Shown: piece after piece, positions 26,452 through 36,035 of the stretch
Position numbering within the stretch: position 1 is the first letter of the stretch
Layout of the letters: every line of letters starts with the position of its first letter
DNA from: Nitrosarchaeum sp.
GTDB lineage: Archaea; Thermoproteota; Nitrososphaeria; Nitrososphaerales; Nitrosopumilaceae
DNA: 64,000 nt
Direction: 5' to 3'
Assembly (NCBI GenBank): GCA_021414365.1
Contig: JAIOOR010000008.1
Location: 62,001-126,000 of the forward strand
Made by a program: the position numbers and the translations under genes
The notes under the pieces: generated by a model
Told to the model about the DNA's origin: nothing
The model's database searches: none
What the model saw: only the letters and a program-made list of their open reading frames with translations

Positions 26452-27615
26452 TTACACACTTTGGAATATATGAACAGCACAACTTGCACCAGTTGCACCA
26501 AAATTATGAGTTAAACCAATTTTTGCATCTTTGACAGTTCGTGCTCCAGCTCTACCAGTTAATTGATCAAATACTTCAACTACTTGTCCAACACCTGTAG
26601 CTCCTATTGGATGTCCTTTTGATTTAAGACCGCCAGATGGATTAATTGAAATGTCTGAATTTAAATTAGTTCTACCTTCACGTACAGCTTGTACTCCTTT
26701 ACCTTTTTCAAAGAATCCTAAATCTTCAGTGTCAACAATTTCTGCAATTGTAAAACAATCATGGACTTCAGCAAAATCAATATCTTTTGCAGTGATTCCT
26801 GCCATTTTGTATGCATCTGCTGCTGCAATCTTTGTACTAGGAATTGTAGTTAAATGTTCACGTCCTTGTAATGCAGCAGGCGAACCCCCTCTACCAGATC
26901 CAATGACTTCAATATAGTCACCACCGTGTTGTTTTGCAAACTTTTCAGAACAAAGAATAACAGAACTTGCACCATCGGAGAATGGACAACAATCATAAAG
27001 TTTTAGAGGACTTGCAACTACTGGGGATTTCATTACATCATCAATTGTAATCTTTTTTTGCATGTGAGCTTTTGGATTAAGAAAACCATTGTCATGATTC
27101 TTTACTGCAACTCTTGCAAAGTCTTCTTCAGTTGCATCAAACTCTGTTAAGTAAGCTCTTGCCATTGAAGCAAATAATCCTGGAAATGATGCACCAGCTT
27201 GACCTTCATAAAAAAAATCAGAGCAGTATGCAAAGTAAGTTGTAGTCCATTCAGTTCCTGTATGAGTTACTTTTTCAACTCCAGTTACAACAAGACAATC
27301 ATAAAAACCAGCTGCAACATTGGCATATGCTTCTCTAAATGATACTGATCCACTTCCACATGCAGATTCTATTGTTAATGAGGGTTTATCGGGAATTCCT
27401 AATCTGCTCATTAAAACAGGTCCAAGATGTACCTGCTTGTCTGCAACACCAAAGACATTTGAAATGTAAGATGCTTTGATCTCTTTTGGTTCAATTCCTG
27501 CACTTTCTATAGCAGCTACTGATGCCTGAGTAGTAATATCAGCAATGCTTTCTGGTAATTTTCCATATTTCGTACTACCAGCACCAAGAACACAGACCTT
27601 TTCCACAAATGTCAC
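26452..27615 (-). CDS. thiolase family protein (acetyl-CoA C-acetyltransferase-like)
   Basis: A 387-aa thiolase. LTIESACGSGSVSFREA contains the nucleophilic Cys (about residue 85), and INPSGGLKSKGHPIGATGVG and GLTHNFGATGASCAVHIF carry the His and second Cys region. Its DUF35 partner follows directly. The pair is expected to act in acetoacetyl-CoA formation or cleavage, for the mevalonate route or the end of the carbon-fixation cycle; the HMG-CoA synthase gene is not in view. Confidence 0.92.
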   Translation of the reverse strand: MTFVEKVCVLGAGSTKYGKLPESIADITTQASVAAIESAGIEPKEIKASYISNVFGVADKQVHLGPVLMSRLGIPDKPSLTIESACGSGSVSFREAYANVAAGFYDCLVVTGVEKVTHTGTEWTTTYFAYCSDFFYEGQAGASFPGLFASMARAYLTEFDATEEDFARVAVKNHDNGFLNPKAHMQKKITIDDVMKSPVVASPLKLYDCCPFSDGASSVILCSEKFAKQHGGDYIEVIGSGRGGSPAALQGREHLTTIPSTKIAAADAYKMAGITAKDIDFAEVHDCFTIAEIVDTEDLGFFEKGKGVQAVREGRTNLNSDISINPSGGLKSKGHPIGATGVGQVVEVFDQLTGRAGARTVKDAKIGLTHNFGATGASCAVHIFQSV

Positions 27616-27662
27616 TGACCAGATTCCCTATAAAAATTGTTTTAGTAAATTCATTACAGAAA

Positions 27663-28124
27663 ATGCCTTCAAAGAAAATAGATTTTCAAATTTTACAAGT
27701 AAAAACAGCAAGACATGTTGTAAAAGCTACAAAGTCGAAAATAACAATTTTCAAAAAAGAAATCATACAATATTTGGACATTAATGGGTATCTTTCCTGG
27801 TCATCAAAAGAAAGAAAATACATGATTCTTGGAACAAATTCTCCAAAAAATGGATTAGTGGAATGTCCAGAATGTAGACTTGGTCAGTTGATGGTAATTA
27901 GATCTAGAACTACCAGAAAGAGGTTCATGGGTTGTTCAAATTTTTATGGTGGTTGTAAGGCATCCTCACCACTTTTACAAAAAGCAAAACTTAGAGCAAT
28001 AAAAATGCCATGTGATGTATGTAAGTGGCCAATGGTGATTTTCCGTTATTCAAGAAAGCAAAAATGGACAAGACAGTGTTCCAATTTTAATTGTGATAGC
28101 AGAAAGCCTAAGCCTTCAAAGTAG
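27663..28124 (+). CDS. topoisomerase-I-type zinc-finger protein
   Basis: A 153-aa stand-alone protein from the ATG at 27663. The N-terminal half (MPSKKIDFQILQVKTARHVV) is basic. Two zinc fingers follow, CPECRLGQLMVI...GCSNFYGGC and CDVCKWPMVIF...QCSNFNC, like the C-terminal zinc fingers of topoisomerase IA that bind single-stranded DNA. No topoisomerase catalytic domain is present. The last 17 bp overlap the convergent nitrilase gene. An upstream in-frame ATG at 27609 overlaps the divergent thiolase and is less likely. Confidence 0.8.
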   Translation: MPSKKIDFQILQVKTARHVVKATKSKITIFKKEIIQYLDINGYLSWSSKERKYMILGTNSPKNGLVECPECRLGQLMVIRSRTTRKRFMGCSNFYGGCKASSPLLQKAKLRAIKMPCDVCKWPMVIFRYSRKQKWTRQCSNFNCDSRKPKPSK

Positions 28125-28914
28125 GATAAACATCGGTTCTTCTATTTTTCAGTAAGGGTAGAATTTTTCTAATTTGTTTTACAGTTTTTAATTCAATGTT
28201 AACATATCCAATTCCTTGTTTCTTTTTCATATCAAGTAAAATCTTTCCATAAGGATCAACTACAATACTCCTTCCACAATAAATATTTCCTACTTGATCT
28301 GGTGCGATTACATAGCAACCATTTTCAATTGCTCGTGTTTTGTTAATTGTTATCCAATGTTCTTCTTTCATGTTACCTTTTACCCATGCTGATGGTACAA
28401 TTAAAATTTCAGAGCCTGCAGCAGCTAATGATCTTGACATCTCTGGGAATCTTAAATCATAACAAATCATCATTCCTATTTTTCCAATTGAAGTCTTTAC
28501 AGGTTTTGTAATTTTTGAACCACGTATCATTTTGTCTGATTCTCTAAATCCCAGTGCATCATAAAGATGAATTTTTCTATATGTTGAGATTACTTTGCCT
28601 GATTTATCAATAACAAATGAAGTGTCATATACTCGATCTTTTTTTGTGCTCTTTTCATAAAATGAGCCTACAACTTGAATATGATTTTCTTTGGCCGTCT
28701 TTGCTATAGTGTTTACAAAAGATCCATTGATTGTTTCAGATAGATTTGCAAGTTGTTTTGATGTTTGAAGTGAATTTGTATAAAACATCATAAACTCTGG
28801 AAATGCAGCAAGCGTTGCTTTTTTTTCTGCTGCCTTTCTAATATAGTTGATAATTTTTTTTAGATTTGTTTCTTTATCAGTAGAGGCCTTGAATTGTACA
28901 ACTGCAACTTTCAT
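28108..28914 (-). CDS. carbon-nitrogen hydrolase (nitrilase superfamily)
   Basis: A 268-aa enzyme with the Glu-Lys-Cys triad: LAAFPEFMMFY (Glu), STYRKIHLYD (Lys) and IGMMICYDLRFPEMSR (Cys). The start MKVAVVQFKAS at 28914 matches the family N-terminus; a longer frame to 29034 adds a hydrophobic stretch with no family match and is rejected. It resembles the Nit1/Nit2 omega-amidase group, but the substrate is not certain. It overlaps the end of the convergent zinc-finger gene by 17 bp. Confidence 0.9.
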   Translation of the reverse strand: MKVAVVQFKASTDKETNLKKIINYIRKAAEKKATLAAFPEFMMFYTNSLQTSKQLANLSETINGSFVNTIAKTAKENHIQVVGSFYEKSTKKDRVYDTSFVIDKSGKVISTYRKIHLYDALGFRESDKMIRGSKITKPVKTSIGKIGMMICYDLRFPEMSRSLAAAGSEILIVPSAWVKGNMKEEHWITINKTRAIENGCYVIAPDQVGNIYCGRSIVVDPYGKILLDMKKKQGIGYVNIELKTVKQIRKILPLLKNRRTDVYPTLKA

Positions 28915-29041
28915 TAAATTTGTAATTATAAATGAGAATAAAAAGATAAAGTGGTACAAATGTGAAATGTACCATTTTGTTATTATGCAAATTTGTTGTA
29001 ATTTATGTAACCGACCATAATGTGTGTATGTCAATCCCTGT

Positions 29042-29072
29042 GACTGGAGGGGAATTATTCCAGTCTTTTTTT
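29042..29072 (+). terminator. hairpin followed by seven T
   Basis: GACTGGA (29042-29048) pairs perfectly with TCCAGTC (29059-29065), followed by TTTTTTT. It looks like an intrinsic terminator read on the plus strand. No plus-strand gene ends just before it, so it may end a small unannotated transcript, or stop minus-strand read-through after the tautomerase gene. Confidence 0.3.
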
Positions 29073-29080
29073 AAAAATAA

Positions 29081-29257
29081 TTAAAGTTGGTTTCCTGCTA
29101 GAAACCAGTTTTCTTTTGGATTGTCCTCAAAAACTACAATGACGTGTGTTTCTTTTGTTTTAAGAATCTCTACTGCTGATTTTGTGATTGCTTTTGCATA
29201 TTCGTCTTTTTGTTGTTGAGTTCTTCCTGGGTACATTGATACAGTAATCAAAGGCAT
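29081..29257 (-). CDS. 4-oxalocrotonate tautomerase-family protein (58 aa)
   Basis: A short minus-strand ORF begins MPLITVSMYPGRTQQQKDEY, with the catalytic Pro right after Met, as in 4-oxalocrotonate tautomerases. The length (58 aa) and the later HVIVVFEDNPKENWFLAG strand match the family, which uses the amino-terminal Pro as base. The substrate is unknown. It is 41 bp after the rhomboid gene. Confidence 0.88.
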   Translation of the reverse strand: MPLITVSMYPGRTQQQKDEYAKAITKSAVEILKTKETHVIVVFEDNPKENWFLAGNQL

Positions 29258-29298
29258 GATTAGTTTGAGAAAGTTTCAGGGATTTATTCTTTAAACTA

Positions 29299-30075
29299 TT
29301 ACTTGTATGCGTTATAGCCATATCTTGTTCCATAGGTAAAATCAGAACTATGTGTTTTTTTGTATAGATATCCCGTAGCAAGTCCTACAGCAAATCCACC
29401 AATATGAGCAAGATACGCTACACCATCTCCAGCAATACCAAATCCTCCAACGAAAAATGGAAGTAAGTTTTGAAAAACAAGCCAAAACGGTAAGAACCAT
29501 TTTGCTTGAATATGTATCATTCTCATAAAGAATCCCATCATCATTACAGTCTGAATTTTTGCTCTTGGAAAAATTACTAGATATGCGCCAAGCACTCCAG
29601 ATATTGCTCCAGATGCACCAATTGCAGGAATCACACTGTTAGTATCACCAAGTATGTGAATCAAGCCTGCAGATATTCCCCACATTAGATAAATTCCAAG
29701 ATATTTTATTTTACCAAATTTTAGTTCAATGTTATCACCAAAAATCCACAAAAACAACATGTTGCCACCTAGATGCATAATTCCACCATGCAAGAAAATA
29801 GAACTTAGAAGAGAGAGGTATGGTTCAGTAGGACATGATATGTGTATTGGACCTTGGCCAAAATTTATTGTGGATGTAGTAGCACCTGCAACACAATTAG
29901 GTACTGCACCCCAATTGTAAAATAAATTATATGCATTGTTATTTGTAAATTCTATGAATTGTCCAGTTGCTGCAATTTCAAAGAAAAACACTATAACATT
30001 TACTATAATCAACGCATAAGTTACTGTTGGTTTGAAGCCAGGAGGATGTGGATTTTCATCTCTTAATGGAAGCAT
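29299..30075 (-). CDS. rhomboid-family intramembrane serine protease
   Basis: A 258-aa protein with six or so membrane helices. The Ser nucleophile motif IGASGAISGVLGAYL (about residue 130) and the catalytic His in YLAHIGGFAVGLATG are present, as is HGGIMHLGGNMLFLWIFG with the conserved His-Asn pair. It should cut transmembrane segments, possibly of surface proteins in the neighbouring region. Length agrees with the basic six-helix rhomboid. Confidence 0.92.
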   Translation of the reverse strand: MLPLRDENPHPPGFKPTVTYALIIVNVIVFFFEIAATGQFIEFTNNNAYNLFYNWGAVPNCVAGATTSTINFGQGPIHISCPTEPYLSLLSSIFLHGGIMHLGGNMLFLWIFGDNIELKFGKIKYLGIYLMWGISAGLIHILGDTNSVIPAIGASGAISGVLGAYLVIFPRAKIQTVMMMGFFMRMIHIQAKWFLPFWLVFQNLLPFFVGGFGIAGDGVAYLAHIGGFAVGLATGYLYKKTHSSDFTYGTRYGYNAYK

Positions 30076-30160
30076 TGAATAATAAGATTGATTGAAATTT
30101 GTATAATAAGATTATTCAATAATACTTGTTAAAAAAGTGTTAATCTTAGAAAGAAGTGTA

Positions 30161-31441
30161 TCAAACAATTATTATTTTCCGTTTAACAAGATTTTTAATT
30201 ATATTAAGAAAATCATCGTCTGAAATTTTATCCTCTGACCACCAACCTGCAGTTGTTTTAATCCATGATGGTAATTTCCAAGTTGATGGAGGAGCTACTT
30301 CTTTTGATGTTACAACAACAATTCCTTTTTCAAACAAATAATGTACTCCTTTAAGAAATTCTGAATCAGGCATTTGATCTGTAGACCACCAGTTTGCAGT
30401 TGTTTTAATCCATTGAGGAATTTTAGATGTTACAGGAGGTAAACCTTTTTCAAAACCAGTAATTTTCAGAACTCCTTGGGATTGCGGTTCAACAAGAAAT
30501 GCAACATGCCAGAATTTACTCTCATCAGTACTTTGAATAAATTTTACAGGTTTATCATTTAGAGTGACATTAAATTTTTCGGTACCCGAAATTTGAGGAA
30601 ATTCAAAGTTTGCATAAGTTTCAAGTGGATAACTATTGTATCCTCGCATTGTAAAGGTTGTTCCATCTTCATCAAATTTAGCATCATAATACCAAGCACC
30701 TGAATCATATCTAAAATCAAAATCGCCTCCATTTTTCTTTGTGGTGACAGGAACTACAGTTGTATCTACAGGAGCAAAACAACTATAGAAAAAAACATCA
30801 TCGGTTATTGAAGGATCAGGATACATTGAAAAATTTAGAATTTGATTAGGTTCTATTTTATCAATATATTCAATATTGTGAACAATATCAAGCACTTTTT
30901 CATGACCATGAGCTATTGCAAGAATTTTTGGATTGAAGATTGTTTGATTTCCAATATTTTGAATTCTTCCTGTAACATGACCATCATCATGTTTGATCAA
31001 TGTATTATCATAAAGAACCTGAATTGGTATTGGATCTTTTTGTGTCTTGATAAATTTAAGTTCAGGTTCCAGAAGAATTGGATTATTTCCTATTACTTCA
31101 GGAAATTTTATCTTAAATGGAATATCTGTTCTTGGTGGAATTGGTACATGTAATATTGTTTTAGTAAATGTGTTTTCTCCATCAACCACAGTAACAAAAA
31201 TGGTTGGAATTACCGCATAATCATTTTGATTTTTTACATTGCCTCCAACTGTATAAACTCCTTGATAATCAAAATATCCCACATATTCTGTTGGAGGTAT
31301 GAAAACATCGGCAAATGCAAATTGAGAAATCAATAATGAAGTGAACATAAATCCTATTAGAAGAAATATTATTTTTGATCCTAATAGTCTAGAAAGAGTT
31401 GAGGAAAATTTTGAATCCAGATGTATATCTAACAAAGTCAT
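30161..31441 (-). CDS. secreted protein with two C-terminal WW repeats
   Basis: A 426-aa exported protein from the ATG at 31441. A hydrophobic signal (IIFLLIGFMFTSLLISQFAFA) is preceded by a 22-residue polar tail. The middle has beta-sandwich-like segments, including FDYQGVYTVGGNVKNQNDYA (FxLyD-like). The end has two repeats, IPQWIKTTANWWSTDQMPD and LPSWIKTTAGWWSEDKISDD, each followed by a hydrophobic FLxxIxxLxxKxIIxV helix. The W-I-K-x-x-A-G-W-W repeat is common at the ends of Nitrosopumilus secreted proteins. A surface or S-layer-linked role is inferred. Confidence 0.75.
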   Translation of the reverse strand: MTLLDIHLDSKFSSTLSRLLGSKIIFLLIGFMFTSLLISQFAFADVFIPPTEYVGYFDYQGVYTVGGNVKNQNDYAVIPTIFVTVVDGENTFTKTILHVPIPPRTDIPFKIKFPEVIGNNPILLEPELKFIKTQKDPIPIQVLYDNTLIKHDDGHVTGRIQNIGNQTIFNPKILAIAHGHEKVLDIVHNIEYIDKIEPNQILNFSMYPDPSITDDVFFYSCFAPVDTTVVPVTTKKNGGDFDFRYDSGAWYYDAKFDEDGTTFTMRGYNSYPLETYANFEFPQISGTEKFNVTLNDKPVKFIQSTDESKFWHVAFLVEPQSQGVLKITGFEKGLPPVTSKIPQWIKTTANWWSTDQMPDSEFLKGVHYLFEKGIVVVTSKEVAPPSTWKLPSWIKTTAGWWSEDKISDDDFLNIIKNLVKRKIIIV

Positions 31442-31542
31442 TTTATCTACATTATTCAATTAACTAATCTATTATTTCTTTTGTGTTATTGAATATGTAC
31501 TTGTACCATCAAAGAGATTTGTCATGTTTAAAATACAAATGA

Positions 31543-33036
31543 TTAAACATGAAGAATTCTGTTTTGTATCAAAAACTGTAAACCTTGGATAAAAGTTTCA
31601 TCTGTAATTTGTCCACTTGCCCACCATCCAGCATTGTTTTTAATCCATGATGGGATTTGATTTGAGCCTGTACCTGTGCCCTGAGCGGTTGGTGGAATTT
31701 TCATAATTCCTTGTTTAATCAAATATTGTATTCCTTGAACAAAAGAGTTATCATCAATAGAATTAATTATGATTGGGACAGATGTTTTTGCGAGTTTATT
31801 ATCTCCAAGATTTTGGAAGTTTAGATTTACAACCCCAGATACATCATCAGGAATTGTAAATTCTACGATGTTATGTTTTTCCTTAGAATCACTACTAATT
31901 CCACTATTTTCATAAATTATTTTATCATTCTGAGTGATTGAAAAATCATAGTTTACTGCTATTGGTCTGTTTTTTAGAAAAATATCAGTGACATCAAAAT
32001 AAATTGTTGCTTTAGAATTTGATTGTAAAGTTTCTGGTTGCCAAAATACAAGAATTCTAAATTGCCCATTTTCAGTTACGGAGCTTAATTGGTTATCATT
32101 GGAATTTGGTTTGATCAGAAAATTCATTCCATTTTGATTAGGATCATTATTGTAAATATTCCATAATTCTTTTTGACTAATAATGAAATGAACTAGTCTA
32201 TTTTCATAAAAAAAATCATCAATTGTTGAAACATTATCAGGTAATTTCACTCCGTTTACATATATAGAAAATCCAGTTATCAGTAGATCTCCAAATGTTT
32301 TTGGAATTTCTAATTCCTCATGAACTGCAGATGTTTGATTAATGTTATTAACACTCCATTCAAAAGGCATTGAAAATTTAATTTCTTTAGATTCTATGTC
32401 ATATTGAAAATTATTTATTTCATCATAATATGTGATAACACTAATGAATTGAGGTCCAAAATCAGGATGATTGATTTCATGTTTTGTTGTTTGTGCAATT
32501 GAGATTCCTGCATTGAAGGTTAGTGGTATATCTAATTTCTTTGAATAACCATCAGCTGTTAGTATACTAATATCAAACTTGTAGAGTCCACCATTACCTA
32601 ATTTTGGACCTGTTACATTGATTACTCTATTTTCCAATCCCAGTAGTGAATCAAAGAAATTATCCTTTTTTACTTCTTGAATTTGAATTGAGTCAGTATT
32701 TTTGGAAGTAAAATTAAAGTTTAAAATTCCATTATGACTTTGAAACTCTTTTTCAAAAAGAAATTGTTCTCCACGATAAGATTTTATTAAAAATGTGTCA
32801 TCTCTAAGAGTAATTTTTGAATTAAAGTCAATTAATGAAATAGTTATTTGTTGAGGATTGATTCCATTTGGATTAGCTGGAGATGATGAAACTTCTAAAC
32901 TTACTTGTTTTCCATTCAGATCAACTGGAGGAAAAATTTCACTTCCTACACCATGACCATAAACATTTACAGTTGTTAATGGAAGAAAAGCAGCAATAGA
33001 TAATAAAATTAGTATGTGTAAAAATTTTCTTTTCAA
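31543..33036 (-). CDS. secreted surface protein, WW-repeat type (paralogue A)
   Basis: A 497-aa exported protein: signal peptide (residues 5-27, HILILLSIAAFLPLTTVNVYG), an all-beta body, and C-terminal repeat IPSWIKNNAGWWASGQITD plus the FIQGLQFLIQNRIL helix. The start of the mature part, HGVGSEIFPPVDLNGKQVS, and VHEELEIPKTFGDL are shared with the proteins at 33692 and 44221, so these are paralogues. The region coding the last repeat holds a 142-bp block identical to the next gene. It has its own promoter region but no clear operon partner. Confidence 0.78.
   Translation of the reverse strand: MKRKFLHILILLSIAAFLPLTTVNVYGHGVGSEIFPPVDLNGKQVSLEVSSSPANPNGINPQQITISLIDFNSKITLRDDTFLIKSYRGEQFLFEKEFQSHNGILNFNFTSKNTDSIQIQEVKKDNFFDSLLGLENRVINVTGPKLGNGGLYKFDISILTADGYSKKLDIPLTFNAGISIAQTTKHEINHPDFGPQFISVITYYDEINNFQYDIESKEIKFSMPFEWSVNNINQTSAVHEELEIPKTFGDLLITGFSIYVNGVKLPDNVSTIDDFFYENRLVHFIISQKELWNIYNNDPNQNGMNFLIKPNSNDNQLSSVTENGQFRILVFWQPETLQSNSKATIYFDVTDIFLKNRPIAVNYDFSITQNDKIIYENSGISSDSKEKHNIVEFTIPDDVSGVVNLNFQNLGDNKLAKTSVPIIINSIDDNSFVQGIQYLIKQGIMKIPPTAQGTGTGSNQIPSWIKNNAGWWASGQITDETFIQGLQFLIQNRILHV
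31618..31759. repeat. 142-bp exact repeat, copy A
   Basis: These 142 bp are identical to 33556-33697 by direct reading. They code for the WW repeat and the following FVQGIQYLIKQGIMKIPPTA linker. The rest of the two genes is clearly diverged, so the block was copied recently (duplication or gene conversion). Confidence 0.85.
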
Positions 33037-33240
33037 GTCTTTTTTATTTTCTCACTATCTATTTAAAAATCTAGATTAATTTGTTCTAAAACTAAATTTT
33101 GTAACCAAATATGAGTAAATTATTGTTAATAGTTACAATTTGGATAATTACACATAAGAACATGTTCTAGCAAAAAATTATTGTTACATATTTTGAATTG
33201 TAAATGATTTGAACTTAGAGTAAAATTTAATGTATTTAGA

Positions 33241-33447
33241 TTACGTCCACTTGTTTGGATCTTTTTTCCAAATTTGTTTACCATCAATAGTCACTTGATC
33301 TTTTTCTTCAAATACAGTATGCCATTTTCCATTATGAGGAAAAATTTTATTCATTTCTTCAACTTTCTTGTTTGTAGGTGCTCTGTTCATCAAAGCGCCC
33401 CATCTCATGTTAGGTACTTTTGGAAGTATATCGTTGATGTCTTTCAT
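33241..33447 (-). CDS. hypothetical protein (68 aa)
   Basis: I do not recognise it. It is a soluble basic protein with MKDINDILPKVPNMRWGAL and a Trp-rich end (KQIWKKDPNKWT). No signal or membrane segment. It stands between two surface-protein genes on the same strand. The 204-bp gap 33037-33240 before it has no gene; it holds the perfect palindrome AGAACATGTTCT at 33157-33168. Confidence 0.55.
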   Translation of the reverse strand: MKDINDILPKVPNMRWGALMNRAPTNKKVEEMNKIFPHNGKWHTVFEEKDQVTIDGKQIWKKDPNKWT

Positions 33448-33477
33448 ATTTTATCACTTGTTGTATTACAAAAATTT

Positions 33478-35077
33478 TTATCCAATCTTCATTATTCCCT
33501 CTTTGATCAAATATTGTATTCCTTGAACAAAAGAGTTATCATCAATTGAACCATCTGCCCACCATCCAGCATTGTTTTTAATCCATGATGGGATTTGATT
33601 TGAGCCTGTACCTGTGCCCTGAGCGGTTGGTGGAATTTTCATAATTCCTTGTTTAATCAAATATTGTATTCCTTGAACAAAAGAGTTATCATCAATATCC
33701 AGCATTGTTTTTAATCCATGATGGGATTTGATTTGAGCCTGTACCTGTGCCAGTACCTACATCAAATGTTCCACTGGATATTCCAGATAATGTTTGTAAA
33801 TTATCTAATCCATGACTAAAAAGTGCTAATGTAATCTTGTATGTACCTGTAGACTTGAAATTAAATTCATGTTTGTCAATACCTTCTGTCAAAAGAACAC
33901 CTGGTGAATTTGGATTAGTATTTTGAGATTCATAAATTGTAGTTCCAGATGAATCTTCTATTCTGTAACCATAGGTAGTCCATTTTAGTAACTTATTGTC
34001 TTTATCAAAGAAAGTTATTTCAAATGGAATGTTTTCGCCTGAAACTAATTTAGAATCATATTGTACTCTAGCAAATGCACCACTATCAAATTTAACATCA
34101 AATGAATTTTTATCGGTCATCAATCCGGTATTGGGAGACAAACTAAATTCCATTGTATTTGCTCCAGGTTTGTTAGTTTTTGCAATATCTAAAATATTTT
34201 CTTTACTTAATAGAAAATGAAGAATGAGTGTATTTTCTAATGAATACGGATCAGCAATTAACATTCTTCCAGTAACGGGAAATCCATTGACAGTTGCTGT
34301 GTATGTATCAGCTTGTGAAAATTCTTTAAAGGAAGTTGGAAAATGAATTTCTTCATGTACAAAAACATTCTGTGATTGTAGTCTTGCCACATCCCAATTA
34401 AATGGCATTGAAAATGAAACTGTTTTTTTGGTTTCATCATAATTAAAATTCTTTACTTTATCATAGTATGATGTAACAGATAAGTCATAAGATGTACCTC
34501 CAGAAGATACTGTTTCATCAAATATATCTCCAACACTAAGCCAGGAATCAAATGATGGTGCATCTGATGGAATGAATATATTTCTGTCATTATCTATACC
34601 AAAAATCTCAATGTTAAAGTGATACAATCCTGCATCAAGCAATACTGGTGCTTTTACAGTGATTTGATCATTTGTTGAAGTCCATCCTCCTTGGAAGGGC
34701 TCCTGATCTCCATAGACAATAACTTTGTTTACATCTAGATCTTCAGATTGAATTTTAATTGTTAAATCTCCAGAATGGGTATGAAATAGATTTCTCATCA
34801 AAAGTTTTCCATCTTTTTCAACTGTGATAAAAAATGAAGTATGTTTGATTACTTCTCCAGTTTTAGCATCAAAAAGACGTAATTGTAAAAATTTATCGCC
34901 AACTGTATCTTTGGTAAGAATAGGTGGACTGATTTTGATAAACAGACTAGCATCTCTGTCCCCTACACTTGCAGGTGGAAGATTTTCTTGTGTTAATCCA
35001 TCACCATAAACATAAGAGGGGATATGTGAAATTATCAAAAGAGATAGAGAAAAAATTACAATTGCAAATTTATTCAT
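33478..35077 (-). pseudogene. WW-repeat surface protein broken by a 17-bp deletion (paralogue B)
   Basis: The first reading frame runs from 35077 to 33692 (461 aa): signal peptide FAIVIFSLSLLIISHIPSYV, body with VHEEIHFPTSFKEFSQ, and an end cut short at IPSWIKNNAGY. A second frame (33705-33478, 75 aa) continues in the shifted frame with IDDNSFVQGIQYLIKQGIM and a complete WW repeat. Comparing the two tandem copies shows that 17 bp are missing at about 33696, which removes the second half of the first repeat and shifts the frame. Both parts may be translated separately, or this is a recent pseudogene, phase-variable allele or repeat-assembly error. Confidence 0.75.
33556..33697. repeat. 142-bp exact repeat, copy B, with flanking tandem pieces
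   Basis: Identical to 31618-31759. Parts of the same unit recur next to it: 41 bp at 33506-33546 equal 33656-33696, and 55 bp at 33697-33751 equal 33564-33618. This tandem layout is prone to slippage, and it is where the 17-bp deletion occurred. Confidence 0.85.
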
Positions 35078-35126
35078 AATAAGATAATACCAATTTCGAC
35101 ATATATATGACTTAACTAAATTACCA

Positions 35127-35951
35127 TTACTGATTATTTTGAGGATACATTTGGGGTTTGATTATACTCAAAGAAATAGCATGATCATCTATCATTGAAC
35201 CTACTCCGACTGAGATGTTCTTTATTCTGATTTCTATTTTATCAAAGTCATTTTCAGAAATACCATAAGTTGGAGAAAGAATTTCCTTTACTTTTCTTTC
35301 TGAATCAGATATCACATTTAGTTTTGATTCAAGTGTAACATCCAATACAGTTTTGATCATATTTTTTGGAATTTTTCCTGTATCATCATGGAGTATATAA
35401 AATGAAATCTTTTCAAGAACAACTTCATGCGGTAATGTATCAAGAGCATTTGCAGTAAAGAAGACCTGTACATCTAACAAGTTTATGTCATTTGAGGAAT
35501 ATTGAATTGAAGTGTTTGGATTGGCAGGATTATAATCTTGTGGAATTGTAATGTATACGAATCCCTCTATAGAAGAAGTATTATTTTCAAAGCCTATCAC
35601 TTTTTTAATATCTCTACAATCGAGTCCTGTTGATTTTTGATGATCTAGTTTCATTAAAGTAGAATGCGATAACATTCCATCATCTACAGATACAAGCCAT
35701 AAGAAAGAGATTTCAGATAATTGTTTGTTAGTAATACTAATGTCGGTATTATAATGACCTGGTCGTAATGGGCCATCATCTCCCTGAATAGAACCACACA
35801 CAAATTTTGCTACATATGTTATGTCATTATTTGCATTAGTTGAAATTTCATTATTTTGTGCAAAAACAGTGTCTAGGTAAATTGGAGAAATTGTTAGAAA
35901 GCTGACAGTTAGGATAAGAACCACATAATGGAAAATAGAAGGTTCGTTCAA
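35127..35951 (-). CDS. secreted protein of unknown function
   Basis: A 274-aa exported protein. The signal peptide is YVVLILTVSFLTISPIYLDT before FAQNN. The mature start, FVCGSIQGDDGPLRPGHYNT, followed by DISITNKQ, is the pattern (P-L-x-P-G-x-Y-x-T-x-I) of a recurrent secreted beta domain of unknown function. The C-terminal half is helical and charged. The start is TTG. There is no membrane anchor at the C-terminus. It faces the CFI-box gene divergently. Confidence 0.72.
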   Translation of the reverse strand: MNEPSIFHYVVLILTVSFLTISPIYLDTVFAQNNEISTNANNDITYVAKFVCGSIQGDDGPLRPGHYNTDISITNKQLSEISFLWLVSVDDGMLSHSTLMKLDHQKSTGLDCRDIKKVIGFENNTSSIEGFVYITIPQDYNPANPNTSIQYSSNDINLLDVQVFFTANALDTLPHEVVLEKISFYILHDDTGKIPKNMIKTVLDVTLESKLNVISDSERKVKEILSPTYGISENDFDKIEIRIKNISVGVGSMIDDHAISLSIIKPQMYPQNNQ

Positions 35952-36035
35952 GTTACAATATGAGATTTATTTGGTTATTAATCTCTGTTACTATAAACAG
36001 GTAATTTTTATTTATGATTATTAATTAAAGAGAAC

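Noticed and set aside
28108-29034. Longer nitrilase with a start at 29034
   Set aside because: The extra 40 residues have no family match and the normal start MKVAVVQF is at 28914.
29089-29112. GGTTTC/GAAACC hairpin near 29090
   Set aside because: Lies inside the tautomerase coding region, so more likely coding than a terminator.
30842-31153. 103-codon plus-strand ORF inside the WW-repeat protein gene
   Set aside because: Antisense shadow with low-complexity Asn/Phe/Ile composition.
33157-33168. Perfect palindrome AGAACATGTTCT as an operator
   Set aside because: A single copy with no clear promoter relation; can occur by chance.
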